A stretch of DNA of 64,000 bases from assembly GCA_022539475.1 (NCBI GenBank), contig VCMS01000047.1, positions 186,001 to 250,000 on the forward strand, in the 5' to 3' direction. The DNA comes from Gracilaria domingensis (taxonomy: Eukaryota > Rhodophyta > Florideophyceae > Gracilariales > Gracilariaceae). A model generated the notes under the pieces. That model searched no databases, was not told the DNA's origin, and worked only from the letters and a program-made list of their open reading frames with translations. Below, piece after piece: positions 39,691 through 51,086 of this stretch (positions are counted from its first letter, which is position 1; each line of letters starts with the position of its first letter). Position numbers and translations under genes: made by a program.

Positions 39691-41131
39691 TGGAGGAAAG
39701 AGGAGGCGAGACAGAGCGAATGGGAGCGAGAACGTTGGCGCGGGCGGCGGAAGGAAGCACGACGCAGCAGCGCCCCTTTTAAAGCGAGGCGCGGGGAAGA
39801 TCACGGAGCGCAGGCGAGGAAAGCAGCACGCCGCGGCCGCGCGCCTGCAAAGTGCACGCGTTGCGTGTCGTTGATAATCGGCGCGCTCGATCGGGCCACC
39901 GCGAGAGAGACAAGCGCTCACCGCCTCAGCGCGTGTCGCCATTTTTTAGTGAAAAACAGCGCTCGCGCGCGACACAACTGATGTGCCGGAACGTTTCATA
40001 CGAGGCACGCGCTGCCGTGGAGGCGGCTTTGGCGCCCTGCGTTAGCTGCCGCGCCGCCGCGCGTTGTTGGCGCCGCGCCCACGTCTGTCGGCCCCACTCG
40101 CGCTAGTGATCTGGCCTGCCGCCAGGGAGGGGACGGCGGCGCGCCATGATGCATACGTGCAACGCCTGTTCCCATCTTGCTCTAGGCTACACCTACGCTC
40201 ACAAACGTTTCAGCTGCGGGCCCACCCACGGCCGTGTCATCATGCCTCATCAACTCGTGAGAGCGCGTCGCAACGGCTAATGCGCCTAACCCACCTAACA
40301 CTCATGTACATATTCAACGGTAAACGGAACACACGTGGTGAGCCACCGCCCTCCTCGCTCGCCCTTTTGTGATGTGGCACCCACTCCAGACTGGACTGTC
40401 CAGTGTCGCAGTATGTATAACAACTAACCTTTTTGGGCGTGCAGCACAGCCCTTTTACCGTTTGCCCGCTCGCCCGCTGTCTGTGAAGAGTGTGTGTGTG
40501 TGTGTGTGTGAAGTCGATCTACCACGCCCAAAGATACTTCTCAATGATCCAAACAGCGAAGCAATGATACTGAAACGTTTACCCTTGACCTCATTCATCA
40601 TCAGTCGAAATCCTGATGTTGTATAATCGCCAAGTTTGATCTATTGCAACTGCGGTTGGAGCAGCTAAATTATAATTCGGACGGTATACCGTACTCGAGT
40701 CTTTATCGTTAAAAAAAAGCTGCAGGGTACAATGCCACAAAATGATGCACACATTGAGCCACCCGTGTAAGGCACAATCTCGTGGCCGCTACTTCTGCAA
40801 CCATCAAAGGCATGGTGCTCTTTGCGTTGGCACTGAGCACCTTGAATCATTCGCAGGGGGTGACTTACATTGCTACCGATCCGCAAATCGCTTAGGATGT
40901 GGTTCACGTGAGCTGTCTCATATAAGATCGAAAGGCATATGTCATGTACTATATGACTTGCAATGGTTTCGTGGTACAAGTTTAGCGGTTAACTTATCCT
41001 TAGGATAGCGCAATCAAGTTTAGGAGCTAGCACTACATATACAAGCGAAGATAAGAACAAACAAAAATTAGTGGTGAGTGCGCTTCCAACTTGGAAGTTC
41101 CAAGCGCAGTTTGGTACACGTGTGAAGTTTG
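39691..41131. other. Spacer between RING-H2 and VPS28
   Basis: Promoter of the RING-H2 gene, a GC-rich patch (39.7-40.1 kb), a TG microsatellite (40491-40510) and AT-rich DNA; no gene supported. Confidence 0.5.
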
Positions 41132-41917
41132 CTAGTCGTTGTAAGCGCGTTCAAACTCGGCATAGCCATTATCCAAATCGAGCTTGAGTTGGGCGGCATC
41201 CTGCTCGGTGAGCTCCTCATTTGCAGGCATTGCGTTGAGCTTCTCAACCCACATTCGAATCTTGTGACCAAACTCAAAATTGTTGCCGAGCGCCGGCACC
41301 CTCGCCAGCGTCTTCATGAGCGATGTCAAGTCCGGCAAAAGCACATTGACGGCGCGCTGGTTCATGTCAATGCAAGAAATGCAGTAGTGGAACAGGGTGG
41401 TGCAGCGCATGACAAACTTTCCAAGGTCCTTGGGCGTGTTGCTGACGCTATGCACAGTGGCCGGCACGCCCGCCTTGAGCCGCGGGCGCGCCTTGCTCGC
41501 CTTGCACTCGTACTCGGCAATAAACTTGTCAATGTTGGGGATCGATTTCTCGGTCGAAGTTCGCAGCACGCGAAACTGCTGGATGAGCTTATCGCACTGC
41601 TGTTCATAATCATTCTGCGCAATAGCGCCACGTCGGGCCCAAATGTTCTCCAGGCGTTCGGTGGCGGTGAGAAGACTGAAGACGGCAGACATATCCTCAT
41701 ACATCTCCTTCTCGGCCTTGTCGGCAAACAGCTTGACGACGGCGCCGGACGGCGGCTTGGACGAGAAGAGCGAGTGGTGCGACACGGAGAGCGGCGGCGG
41801 GCGCGGGATGTCGGCCGCAAAGGCGGCGGCCGGCTTGTGCGACGCGGGCGGCGGCACGGAGACGGCCGGCGGCGCCTGCGTTTCCCAGTACGCGGACTCG
41901 GGCCTTCGCGCGGCCAT
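41132..41917 (-). CDS. VPS28: ESCRT-I subunit VPS28
   Basis: 261 codons from the ATG at 41917. After a ~65-residue Pro/Ala/Ser-rich head, the VPS28 core is readable: EKEMYEDMSAVFSLLTATE, then QQCDKLIQQFRVLR and GVPATVH. The C-terminal four-helix domain has LLPDLTSLMKTLARVP, KIRMWVEKLNAMPANEELTE and LKLDLDNGYAEFERAY, matching the conserved end of the family. VPS28 binds VPS23/TSG101 and bridges ESCRT-I to ESCRT-II in sorting ubiquitinated cargo into multivesicular bodies. Usual size is about 210-240; the extra is the N-terminal head. It is divergent with the small gene at 42.9 kb. Confidence 0.95.
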   Translation of the reverse strand: MAARRPESAYWETQAPPAVSVPPPASHKPAAAFAADIPRPPPLSVSHHSLFSSKPPSGAVVKLFADKAEKEMYEDMSAVFSLLTATERLENIWARRGAIAQNDYEQQCDKLIQQFRVLRTSTEKSIPNIDKFIAEYECKASKARPRLKAGVPATVHSVSNTPKDLGKFVMRCTTLFHYCISCIDMNQRAVNVLLPDLTSLMKTLARVPALGNNFEFGHKIRMWVEKLNAMPANEELTEQDAAQLKLDLDNGYAEFERAYND

Positions 41918-42857
41918 GAGTGGGGGGGAGGGGGAGAAGGGAGGGGGGGGAGGGGGGGGGGCGGGGGGGTATGCGCGACGGCGGGCGGCGGCTGCAGTTG
42001 TGTCGGGGCACGCCGCACGGACGCGTTGCGCGGGGGCGAGGCACAGCCCGTAAAGAGGCGGCGGGTCTCACGACGCGCGCCAGCAAGGCGCGGCGCAGGT
42101 GGAAGGCGGCGCGGCGCGCGGCGACGGCAACCGGGGGGCGGCGCGAGGCGGCCGAGGCTACCGAGCGGCGGCGCGCGGTCGCGGATGGAAGCACGGCAGA
42201 GAGTGGAGGGTATGGCACCCGGAGGGGGCGCCGCCGAGGTCTGCACCGCGCGCGCGCGCGCGGCGCGCGCGCGCGGCGGCGCGGACAGCTGTCGCGATTT
42301 ATCGCAAGTGCCTGCTGCCACAGCGCGCGCCGGCAGCCAATGGCGCGGAAAAATCTGCGTCGCGCGCCCACAGGCGGCGCCAATGGGCGGCGCGCGCGGC
42401 CGGCGGCCGCCGCGCGGCGCACGAAACCGGCGCGGCGAACGCGCGCAGATCGCGGCAGATCGCGGCGCGCCGCGCGCGCGAGTGCTCGGCGTGTGTGGCG
42501 GCGCGATGCGTTGTGGCGCTGAGATTTTTTGCCAATCGCGGATATGTTCCGGTGCATGTCCGTCTGCTTTGCACCCGTCGTGCGCGTCGCTTGCGGGCAA
42601 CTCCCCGCGCCGCGCAGATACCGCAACGTCTGGCCGGCGCCCTTCGTCGTGCCGCTCACATCCGCCACCACTCGCCAGCTATAAAACACCCACCTTCGCG
42701 CCGTCGCTTCTCCTCCCCCCGCCCCCTGCCCTCCTGCTCTCCCCTACCCCCCGCCTTCACACCTCCGCCCTCAACCAGCCCCGCGCCTCCAGAAACTCTT
42801 CCATTCAACCCTCCTACCCCCATCCCACCCACCCCGTGCTTTATACCTTAACAAACA
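41918..42857. promoter_or_regulatory. Divergent GC-rich promoter VPS28 / small protein, with TATA box
   Basis: 940 bp between ATGs. The VPS28 side begins with a G-rich tract (41928-41968; C-rich on the transcript). The plus-strand side has a TATAAAA at 42680-42686 followed by a long pyrimidine leader (CTCCTCCCCCCGCC and similar) up to the ATG at 42858, giving a good core promoter for that gene. Confidence 0.6.
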
Positions 42858-43216
42858 ATGGACCGCTTCCATGACGAACATCTTCTTCCAGTCCCCGAGC
42901 CAGAGCAAGCTCCACGCTGGGAAGTAAGAACTTGCCGTTCCCCGTCTGGTGCATTCTCTCATTACTTCGTAAGTTCCCTCCCCCATCACCATCCGCGTTC
43001 GCTCATTCCCGCCGTTTAGAACGCCCGCTTCTCACACCTCAGCTCCCCTCCCATTCTGTTTTAAACCATACACAGGTTGACCGACTAACTGGCAAAACCT
43101 TTTCCTCCTCGGAAGAGCTCCTCGCCCAATCTCGCTCGCTGGCTTCGACGCCTGCTTCGTCGCCTTCGTCTTCGCCCGCTTCCTCCCCAGTACCCCCTCC
43201 CGCCAAGAAGTTCTAA
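42858..43216 (+). CDS. Small MBD/WW-like protein, two exons
   Basis: Exons 42858-42968 and 43076-43216 with a 107-nt intron (donor GTAAGT, acceptor ACACAG); 83 codons. The joined centre reads RWEVRTCRSPSGAFSHYF then VDRLTGKTFSSSEEL, which recalls a WW domain lacking its second Trp or the core of a methyl-CpG-binding domain (Y-[FY], then G-K-x-F-x-S-x-E-L). The tail is Ser/Pro-rich and ends KKF. A second good donor (GTAAGA at 42924) lies exactly 45 nt upstream in the same phase, so an isoform lacking 15 residues of this motif is possible. TATA box and pyrimidine leader support a real gene. Function unknown. Confidence 0.6.
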
Positions 43217-44026
43217 GCCGCCCCCTGTTCGTGTCCCTACCGTTTGGGCTTCTCAATAGTTTGCTATCATTGCAAAAATCACATCTGCCTGCTTCTAGCT
43301 CCAATCTTCTTCACCATCATATAAGTGTATATTGTACATGTATATCTCTGCCAAACATTCTGCTCAGATCTGCCTATGTTCCTGAGCCGCCTTCACTCTA
43401 TCTCTCCCGCAACCTCGTTCTCGCCGTGTTATCCGCCTTGCGATGTTTTTTATGGTCGCCTTGTTTTGTCATTTGCGTCGCTTAGATCGTGCCTCTGGGG
43501 GAGTACTGAAACAAACAGCACCCGTCTATTCTGCGTTTCGCATTCGTTGGCGCCGTGCACGCTTCTATCTAGTACCTTGTAAATTGCTCACTATGCTAAG
43601 CTCCACCTCTTCCCGTACCCTCCTTCCTTACCTCCACCCAAACATGCGCACGCGTGCAAGCTGCTCCTCAGTCCCGCCTTGTCGCCTTCTGATCGTCTTC
43701 CTCTTCCCATACGTGTACTCTCCACTGCTTAGGGCTTGTACTTCCACCTTGCCGTTATCACCATGGGTTTCAGGGCTATCCCCGAGCCCCGAACCACCTT
43801 TTTGCTTCCTCCAGAAACCGCCATCGTTATCGATGGCTGTTTTTGCACCACACGCACGATTCGTCAGTTGCCAGATTTTGCAGAACCGCACCGGGCGCCG
43901 CGCGTCCGTGCCTGCTTGGCGCTGAGTAGTTTTCGGGTTGCGCAACAACCTGGTGTTGACCAACTGCTTGGGAGTGTTCCGCGCACGTGAATTTCGTCAA
44001 CAACCAATCGCACGCGCTTCCAACCC
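43217..44026. other. 3' flank of the small gene and of RRP4 (convergent)
   Basis: No further gene seen. Pyrimidine-rich plus strand with many short spurious frames. Confidence 0.45.
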
Positions 44027-44896
44027 TCACGCGGCGTCTCTCATGGAACGCGCGCCCATGCATATACTGCTCATCACGTCTGGTTTGCACATATCTTTTA
44101 CTTCCACCATATTTCTCAAACTTGTCTGGTACACGTCCATTACGGTGTCAGGTCCGATCGCTATGAACTCGCTGTCCAACGCGAGCACGCTGTTGGCGAC
44201 TCGAGCGATACGACGTCTCATCTCTATGGAAAGAGGGCCCTTCTGCATGGACGACAAGAAAATGTACCCATTATTCCCAAGAATTGTATGCACACCGCAC
44301 GGGAGCTCGTGGAAGTGTTTTTTCGCCCTCTTCACCAGCTCGGATTGCACCGTAACCAGTTGGCCAGCAGACAACTTGCCATAGCGAAGACTTCTCGTAT
44401 GCAGTGCCACGGTACCATCTTTGCGCTGCTCCTGAACTTCTGCACTGACCAGATCCCCTTCCTTAAAGTACTTGCGCATGTTAAGCTCGTCTTCCTGATT
44501 CCGTCGCCTCTGCACACCGCCCGGAAGATTGATAGCGGTGAGCAACAGAAACGCGTGTTTCGTAGCATTGACATCAATCTTATATCTCTTGTTTGCAACC
44601 TCGACCACGCGACCAACCACAACATCACCCGTTTCCGGGATGTATCGCGCGCGCAATGGCATCACCATGACAAGTTTGTTCACTCGCGAAATCACACCCG
44701 CTCGCGTGGCGGTGAGCACATTTCCAGACTCCGTGCTACTGAGCAGGGTGCCTCGCGCGCGCACCGAGTGATCCTCCGTTGGGATGATGGAGCCCGGCGC
44801 GGTGATGGGCACGTGCGCCAGTCGACTGACGGCGTCCGTGTTGTCCGAAGCGCGCTTCGGGCGGAAGATTTTGAATGAACTTGTCTCAACATCCAT
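44027..44896 (-). CDS. RRP4: Exosome cap subunit RRP4 (EXOSC2)
   Basis: 289 codons from the ATG at 44896, the usual length. The N-terminal barrel is readable (VITAPGSIIP-like, GTLLSSTESGNVLTATRAG), then the S1 domain (RYIPETGDVVVGRVVEV, YFKEGDLVSAEVQE) and the KH-like end (HELPCGVHTILGNNGYIFLS, RRRIARVANSVLAL). RRP4 is one of three RNA-binding cap proteins of the nine-subunit RNA exosome, which feeds RNA to Rrp44/Rrp6 for 3'-5' decay and processing in nucleus and cytoplasm. No intron. Divergent with UXS. Confidence 0.95.
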   Translation of the reverse strand: MDVETSSFKIFRPKRASDNTDAVSRLAHVPITAPGSIIPTEDHSVRARGTLLSSTESGNVLTATRAGVISRVNKLVMVMPLRARYIPETGDVVVGRVVEVANKRYKIDVNATKHAFLLLTAINLPGGVQRRRNQEDELNMRKYFKEGDLVSAEVQEQRKDGTVALHTRSLRYGKLSAGQLVTVQSELVKRAKKHFHELPCGVHTILGNNGYIFLSSMQKGPLSIEMRRRIARVANSVLALDSEFIAIGPDTVMDVYQTSLRNMVEVKDMCKPDVMSSICMGARSMRDAA

Positions 44897-45549
44897 CGCA
44901 AGGCGCGTCCGCTTCCGGGGGGAGATGCGTGCGGAGATACGTACAGATCGCCGGCAGATCCGTTCGGCTGTCGGCTCTTGAAGGTACCTTTGGTACTGGA
45001 GTCAGGTAGCAGGACGGACTCTGGCGGTGGAACTTAACGCGTCAGAGAGACCGCGCCCTCCCGTGGAACGTCACAGCTCATCACAGGCTCACGTCTTCGG
45101 CCAGCGGCGGGCGGATCAATGAATGAATGACCGGGACGGTGCAGACGGACGAAACGCGTCCACGTGTGCGCGCTGGCGCGAGTGCGCGCCAGAATTGCGC
45201 ATCACGCTGTCAGTCACATGACCACCACCATGCCACCTTGGCCGCTTCATGATGAAGCTGTCATCGCTCAATTGGAAAGCACCCGAATTCCGCGCGGCCG
45301 CCTGACGTTTGGAGCTTGGCGGTGTCAGTCACCACCACGTTGGCCGCATTCCCCGCGCCGCCCTGTCCAACGCCGGCCGCAATTCGCCGCCAATTCGCTC
45401 CTAACACCACCATTAACATTCCCGCTGCCGCACCCCTGCCTCTTGTATTCGAACATCTGTGCTCTGCAACTTTCCCATTGATTCCCATCCCGGTGCTTGA
45501 CCAGACTAGCCTCTGCTTCCTAACCATCTAACCTTTCAACCACGACGTA
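44897..45549. promoter_or_regulatory. Divergent promoter region RRP4 / UXS
   Basis: 653 bp between ATGs. It contains an AAGGTACCTTT palindrome (44980-44990). The UXS leader ends in a pyrimidine-rich stretch (CTAACCATCTAACCTTTCAACC). No TATA box is evident. Confidence 0.5.
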
Positions 45550-46730
45550 ATGGCCAACGAGAAGCTCGTCGACGTTCAACGGCCTGCCAATGGTGGCGAG
45601 GCCATCGACAATCTCGCCATGTGGTACGCTTTTCACTGTCGCCTCTCCCCTGTCACATGCTCGCGTCCATTCACAAATCGCCACCCTCTAACCTGCTCAT
45701 GTCCTGCCCTCATTACGCCCGTTTCTCGTCAATGCGCAGGCGCGGCCTTAATGCCCCAAACCGTCCAGATACCCACAAGCGAATCCTTGTCACTGGCGGA
45801 GCTGGATTCATTGGCTCCCATCTTGTTGACCGACTCATGGAAGCTGGAAACGAAGTCATCGTCGTAGATTCCCTGTTCACGGGAAAGAAAAGCAACTTTG
45901 AGAAGTGGCGTCTGCATCCGCGATTCGAATTCTTCCGCCACGATGTTACAGAGCCGTTCAACGCTGAGGTTGACCAGATTTACCACCTCGCTTGCCCAGC
46001 TTCCCCAGTCCATTACAAGTACAATGCCATCAAAACTATCAAGACCAATGTTTTGGGCACGATCAACATGCTTGGCCTTGCCAAGCGAACTGGTGCGCGC
46101 TTCTTGCTAGCATCCACTTCTGAGGTATACGGAGATCCTGAAATCCACCCACAAACCGAGGAGTATTGGGGCAACGTCAATCCCATTGGCGTCCGCTCCT
46201 GTTACGACGAGGGCAAGCGCGTTTCTGAAACGTTAAGCTTCGACTACAACAGGCAGCACGGTGTAGAGATTCGAGTCGTGCGCATCTTCAATACGTATGG
46301 TCCACGTATGGTTCTCAATGACGGAAGAGTGGTTTCCAACTTTGTTGGACAAGCGATTCGTGGCGAACCTCTCACTATCTACGGCGACGGTCTACAAACC
46401 CGAAGCTTTTGTTATGTATCTGACTTGGTGGACGGAATGGTGCGTATGATGAACCAGAACGAACACGTTGGGCCATTTAACGTTGGTAACCCGGGTGAGT
46501 TCACAATGAGAGAGCTGGCTGAGATTGTCAAAGATCTTGTCAATCCAAAGTTGGACATCAAGTATTTACCAGCCACTCCGGACGATCCAATGAAGCGCAA
46601 GCCCGATATTTCGAAGGCCAAGGAACACCTTGGGTGGGAACCCAAAGTAGCTCTTAGAGATGGGCTCGTGCCCATGGTTCAAGACTTCAAGGCTCGTATT
46701 TTGGGAGATAGTGCTACAGTAGACGAATAA
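45550..46730 (+). CDS. UXS: UDP-glucuronate decarboxylase (UDP-xylose synthase)
   Basis: Exons 45550-45623 and 45740-46730, with a 116-nt intron (donor GTACGC, CTCTAACC branch site, acceptor GCGCAG); 354 codons. The NAD-binding Rossmann motif [12 protein letters not shown] follows the junction, and the short-chain dehydrogenase catalytic YxxxK is CYDEGKR. Other UXS blocks are [34 protein letters not shown] and [18 protein letters not shown]. It converts UDP-glucuronate to UDP-xylose for cell-wall polysaccharide or glycan synthesis. No N-terminal membrane anchor is present, so it is probably cytosolic, like plant UXS3-type enzymes. Confidence 0.95.
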
Positions 46731-47738
46731 CTTAACAACGACAGCTCCGGGTGATAGGGCCAGATCCTGGTCCTTCTATGATGCTGGATTCCCACACGAG
46801 CTTCTAAAACATCTTTTTGACCAGGCTTGTATTGATTGTTCTTCGCGAATATTGTGCCTGTTCTTGTGCGGCAGTGAATGGGTGTGCACTTCAATGCACT
46901 GATTCACCGCATCGAGGGCTCTTGTGTTTATGGTAACGCACTGTGCCCAAATGTGGATAATTCTCACTTCTCAGAGACTCACATCAAGTTTACTAAATTA
47001 GGGCACATTATCCACATTGGGGCACAGTGCGTTACAGATATACCTTGATAGAGTAATGTGGAGCTTAGACAAAAGAGAGTAATCTAGCACTTCTTCGTCA
47101 CAACGTCTCCTCTACCCAAGGGTACTTCGGACCCACGAAACTGGCATACGGAAACTTTCTAGCGCATTAACCACGTGTCTTCATTAGCTCGAAGGATTCT
47201 TGATGAGTCTAAACAATTCGAAACTTTCAAACTTTCAAAACATTCCTCAGATTCTCATGCCATGCTTGCGTTTCGCAGATGAATACCATCAATACAAGAA
47301 TCCAGCCTTACAACACTGCTGACGGTCCTATCGTAGCACTTTCAATACCAGTTTGAAAGTTTGTTCTGCAATTGAACTTCAATCTATAAAACGTACATGC
47401 CTGTAGCGCGGCGCCACCTCGCCAGCAATTTCAAAAGAGCATGCTTCCATTCTGCAGTGTAGGAATCCTACAGTAGGATCTACACTACATTTATATTCTC
47501 CACGTCTACGCTGCCAAACGTTGCTGCGTATCTTCTCGCGGCTCTCCTCTGTACGAGATCGCTCCACTTGCTCAACTGAATTTGGAGCAGTTCAATTCCC
47601 CCAACTACACTCTCATCTCTCACCCAAACGTTTTCTTCTACAACAACCTTTAGAGCTCCAAACTCACCGTTTTCTGCGAGCCTCTCTTCCGCCTCGCACC
47701 ACTATTCCGGTTTGTATTTGTTAGAATCTTTCTCAACC
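46731..47738. other. Spacer with foldback element upstream of hAT
   Basis: Contains the foldback at 46933-47035 and a smaller hairpin at about 47457-47488 (GTGTAGGAATCCTAC facing GTAGGATCTACAC). The latter lies about 250 bp upstream of the hAT start and could be a transposon end or subterminal repeat. No gene. Confidence 0.45.
46933..47035. repeat. 103-bp foldback (29-bp inverted repeats)
   Basis: Arms 46933-46961 and 47007-47035 match 28 of 29 bases in inverted orientation (outer ends GTAACGCACTGTGCCC) around a 45-nt loop. This is compatible with a miniature inverted-repeat element; no clear target duplication is visible beside it. Confidence 0.85.
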
Positions 47739-50148
47739 ATGTCAGATAGTATTTCTGCAGTACAAACACTAACGGAAGAAAACCATTCGGAATCTGTTTC
47801 AACAAAGCGCGCTAAAAAACTCAAATGGTGGACAAAGGAACTTTTTGAATGGAGAACGTATCTCGACGGCGATGATGATTATCAGGTTAGTGCAAAGTAT
47901 CTTACGTGCAAGGGATGCTCGTGGTTTAGTACTGCTAAAACTATAAACGCGTCGAAGCTCGGTGAACATTTGCTTCGATGTGGACGGGTTCCGAAGGCCA
48001 ATCGTCGTCGTTTACTTCAGGACTCCCGTCTCGAGGAATTCTACCGCGAAAAACTGGATACTGGCCGATCCGACCAATTTGGTATACCTATAACGCCGAA
48101 AGTTGCCAAAAAGCGCAAAGTAACTCCGTGCACTGTTGAGACTGAACAGAAACCTCCCATTCCACAACCTCATTCTTCTTCTGGACTACAAGTCGTCGCA
48201 TCGTCGCACGGGAACAACCGAGACTCAGGGAGTCAGGAACGTTTAAGCTCTCGAGACCATCGTTCCCGATTCAACGATCTAGTCACCCGGTTCTTTGTTA
48301 TGTACATGTTGCTGTTTTCGCTCTTGAGTCGCAAAGATGGTTGCGATGAATTTTACCAAATCATCCGCTTGGCCAACTATAAACTGAGCAAACAGCTCCC
48401 TGATGCGCAAACCATGGGATCAAAAATATTAACATTTACTACGACACGATGCACAGTGGTGTAAAGAAGTCAATCGCTGCTTCGCTGAAAGATTCGTTTA
48501 GTACGCTAATCTTCAATGGGTGGACGGATGTAAATAACGAAGCAATCGTGAATGTGTTGCTTTCGCTAACGGGAGTGGAAATTGTTCGCAAGACTTTTTT
48601 CTTGAAGTCAATATACACAGGATCCACAACCTGCGATTCTACTTTCTATGCGAAAGTTGTAGAAGGGTCCATGTTGGAGTTTGGAGACATGAACCGTATA
48701 TGTGCCGTAGTCAGTGATAATACAAGCTCGTGCGTGAAGGCAAAAGAGAAGCTCTTGGAACGTCACAACCACATGATCTCTTGCCAAGATCAAACCCATT
48801 TGGAGAATCTCCTTATGCAGGATATGGGGAAGTTGGTTTGGATAACGACATACTGTCAATGGTAGCTGCAGTAATTACGGATCTTCGGAACCATCCGAAG
48901 CTTTACCATCGGTTTAAAGAACTGAAAGCTCGTTTCAATCTTCACACTTCTCGCCATAGATCTTCAGGCGACGTCGACCAATTTGGAGGAGTGCTGCTCC
49001 CTCCAACCGCGATTCTGCCCACCAGGATGGCTCAGACACGGTTTGCATCCTCTGAAAGCATGATAGCTTCCTTTTTGAGGTGCAAAATAGTATTAAGGGA
49101 GCTTATTGAGTGCTGTGATTTTCACACTAATCTCTATGGCTCTCGAAACAGAGAGAAGAGAGAGCTTTTCAAAGCCACTATTCGCAACGATGCGCTTTAC
49201 GACAAACTATTGGATATCTACCACATCCTTCGCCTCGTACGGCAGTATCTAAGGATCTTTGATGACGAGTCTTCGTTACTTTCAGAAGTTTGCCCGGCCA
49301 CTATGCAACTTCTAGAGAAGATACGGAAGCTTCCGGTCACGCCGTTTTATACTGCGGAGAGAAAGGAAGAAATAATCAACCTCTTTAGGCAAAGAATGAA
49401 TGGAGAGGGAAGGAAGGTGGCGTTGGTGACTCCAATACATTTTGTTGCGTATACTTTAGATATCAGAAGCCTTTCTGAATCCTTGGCACATTTTCGTCCT
49501 TACCTCGTAAGACATGTTCTCTCGTTTGTGCGCTCGGACTGCTTTCCCGCAAGTGAGAAAGTTTCCAGCGTAGGTGGAGAAAGCGGAGCAGTTGATCGCA
49601 TATGTAAGGAGTTTGTCTCTGTGAGAATGTCTTGGCGCTCACAGATGCAAGATCCGGTTTCGAGACATTCGTTAATGATGTATAGTCAGACTCGGGTCTA
49701 CTATTGGATTGAGTACCCAAAAGCCTCCCTGCTCCGCGAATTTGCGCTTCGAGTATTGTGCGCAAGTCCCTCATCCTCTTCGGTTGAGCGCAGTTTTAGT
49801 TTTCAGGGTCGAGTGAGAACACCAGCACGCAACCTTTTGCAACAAAAGAAAGTGGCTAAGCTAATCTTCTGTGCGTTCAATGAGTCTCTATTTCGGACTC
49901 GAAACAAAACTGTGAAGAAGCTCGATATGGAGGGGTACACGGAGCTAAGGTTTGGTAATGTACGCCAAACGATGGACCCGGAAACGGCTGAAGCAGAAAC
50001 AAGTGGGCCGATGTACTCGAGGTTTTTGGACGACGAGAGCATCTCTTATGGTATGTCTGACGACTTCGGCGAGGAGCTAGAATTGGATGAGCTCGAGAAC
50101 TGGGAGTCTGGTTTCGTCTCTACCTCTGAAGCAATTCAGATGCTTTGA
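47739..50148 (+). pseudogene. hAT-family transposase with BED finger, two frameshifts
   Basis: Three consecutive frames encode one transposase. Frame 1 (from the ATG at 47739) has a BED finger (CKGC, then HLLRC) and nuclear basic patches. Frame 2 (about 48445-48830) has the DUF659-like core with LIFNGWTDVNNEAIVNVLLS and a D in VVSDN. Frame 3 (about 48830-50148) runs to the hAT C-terminal dimerisation domain (PKASLLREFALRVLCASPSS, SVERSFSFQGR). Each junction needs one lost base and coincides with a homopolymer: A5 at 48423-48427 and G4 at 48826-48829. Either the copy is decaying or these are assembly errors. The acidic C-terminal tail is intact. Terminal inverted repeats and 8-bp duplications were not identified. 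Confidence 0.85.
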
Positions 50149-50555
50149 ATTTGTGTCTAGAGAACCGTTTAGCAGTGTATTAGTGACAAAACTTTGGGGT
50201 CTGTGTCTTCAAAAGGTGACTTGGGCGATAGAACCAAGGTGGGCTCTGTTTTCGCTACCGAGGTGGCTGGCAGTCGGGAGATATAGCTAACTTATGAGCT
50301 ACTCGCACAATCGCGTGTTCAAACTGGTTTGCGGGGTATTGGTTCGCAAGTGGTACCAATGAAAGCGTTTCACTTTTCAGAATCTCTTTCAACCAGTTTT
50401 GTTAGCACTCAAACAACTAGGCCAGACGGAATATCGAATTCATCCTCTTAGTGCCGAAACGTAGTGCAAGATGCGATGATAATCTCGGCACACTCAAACC
50501 TCGTGAGTGGACTGTATGTAGTCACCTTTGGAAATGTTTTGGTTTTGCTCTACAA
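50149..50555. other. 3' flank of the hAT copy
   Basis: No gene and no clear transposon end recognised. Confidence 0.4.
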
Positions 50556-51086
50556 ATGCACATACGTACACACAACCTAAAGGATCTACATAACAGCGCA
50601 CAATCCCTAGGCCTCACAACCAGTCGGCTTTCATGTCTTGCGGACTACGGTATAACGTCGAAAGAAAGAGCATGTCTCACATCTCTGCTGGACTTTGGCA
50701 CATTGATTTTCACCATCGCAATGTCATTATTGAGCGTAGTTAAAAACAAACCGCTTGAAGTACTGGATAGGGAAGTTCACGAAACGGAGGTTTCAGTACC
50801 TCTGTTCTTATCCACCGCTGGAGTGGCTACGATAATTACCATTATTATGTGCCTCGTGACGTTTCTACAATGGAAGCGACTTGTGGTCAAGGACGGACAG
50901 GCGAGGAACTATGACTATTCTTACGCGATAGATGCGATGATACTGGCGGCAAAGTTTTCTCAAGATGGTGAGGAGAATATGCCCAATGACGATGTGATTG
51001 TCGGGGTTAGCAGCTGCGAGCCGAGAGTGGGACCTATGACAGAGAGGATGTCTGGCAACATTCAATTCGAGGAGGAGGGGGGTTGA
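50556..51086 (+). CDS. Hypothetical membrane protein
   Basis: 176 codons from the ATG at 50556 (the frame is open a little further upstream but without ATG). Two hydrophobic segments are visible: LLDFGTLIFTIAMSLLSVV and, about 30 residues later, a 26-residue stretch that includes VATIITIIMCLVTFL, followed by a basic WKR stop-transfer. The C-terminal third is acidic and looks soluble. I recognise no family. It may be cargo or the edge of the neighbouring hAT copy, or a chance frame. Confidence 0.3.
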   Translation: MHIRTHNLKDLHNSAQSLGLTTSRLSCLADYGITSKERACLTSLLDFGTLIFTIAMSLLSVVKNKPLEVLDREVHETEVSVPLFLSTAGVATIITIIMCLVTFLQWKRLVVKDGQARNYDYSYAIDAMILAAKFSQDGEENMPNDDVIVGVSSCEPRVGPMTERMSGNIQFEEEGG

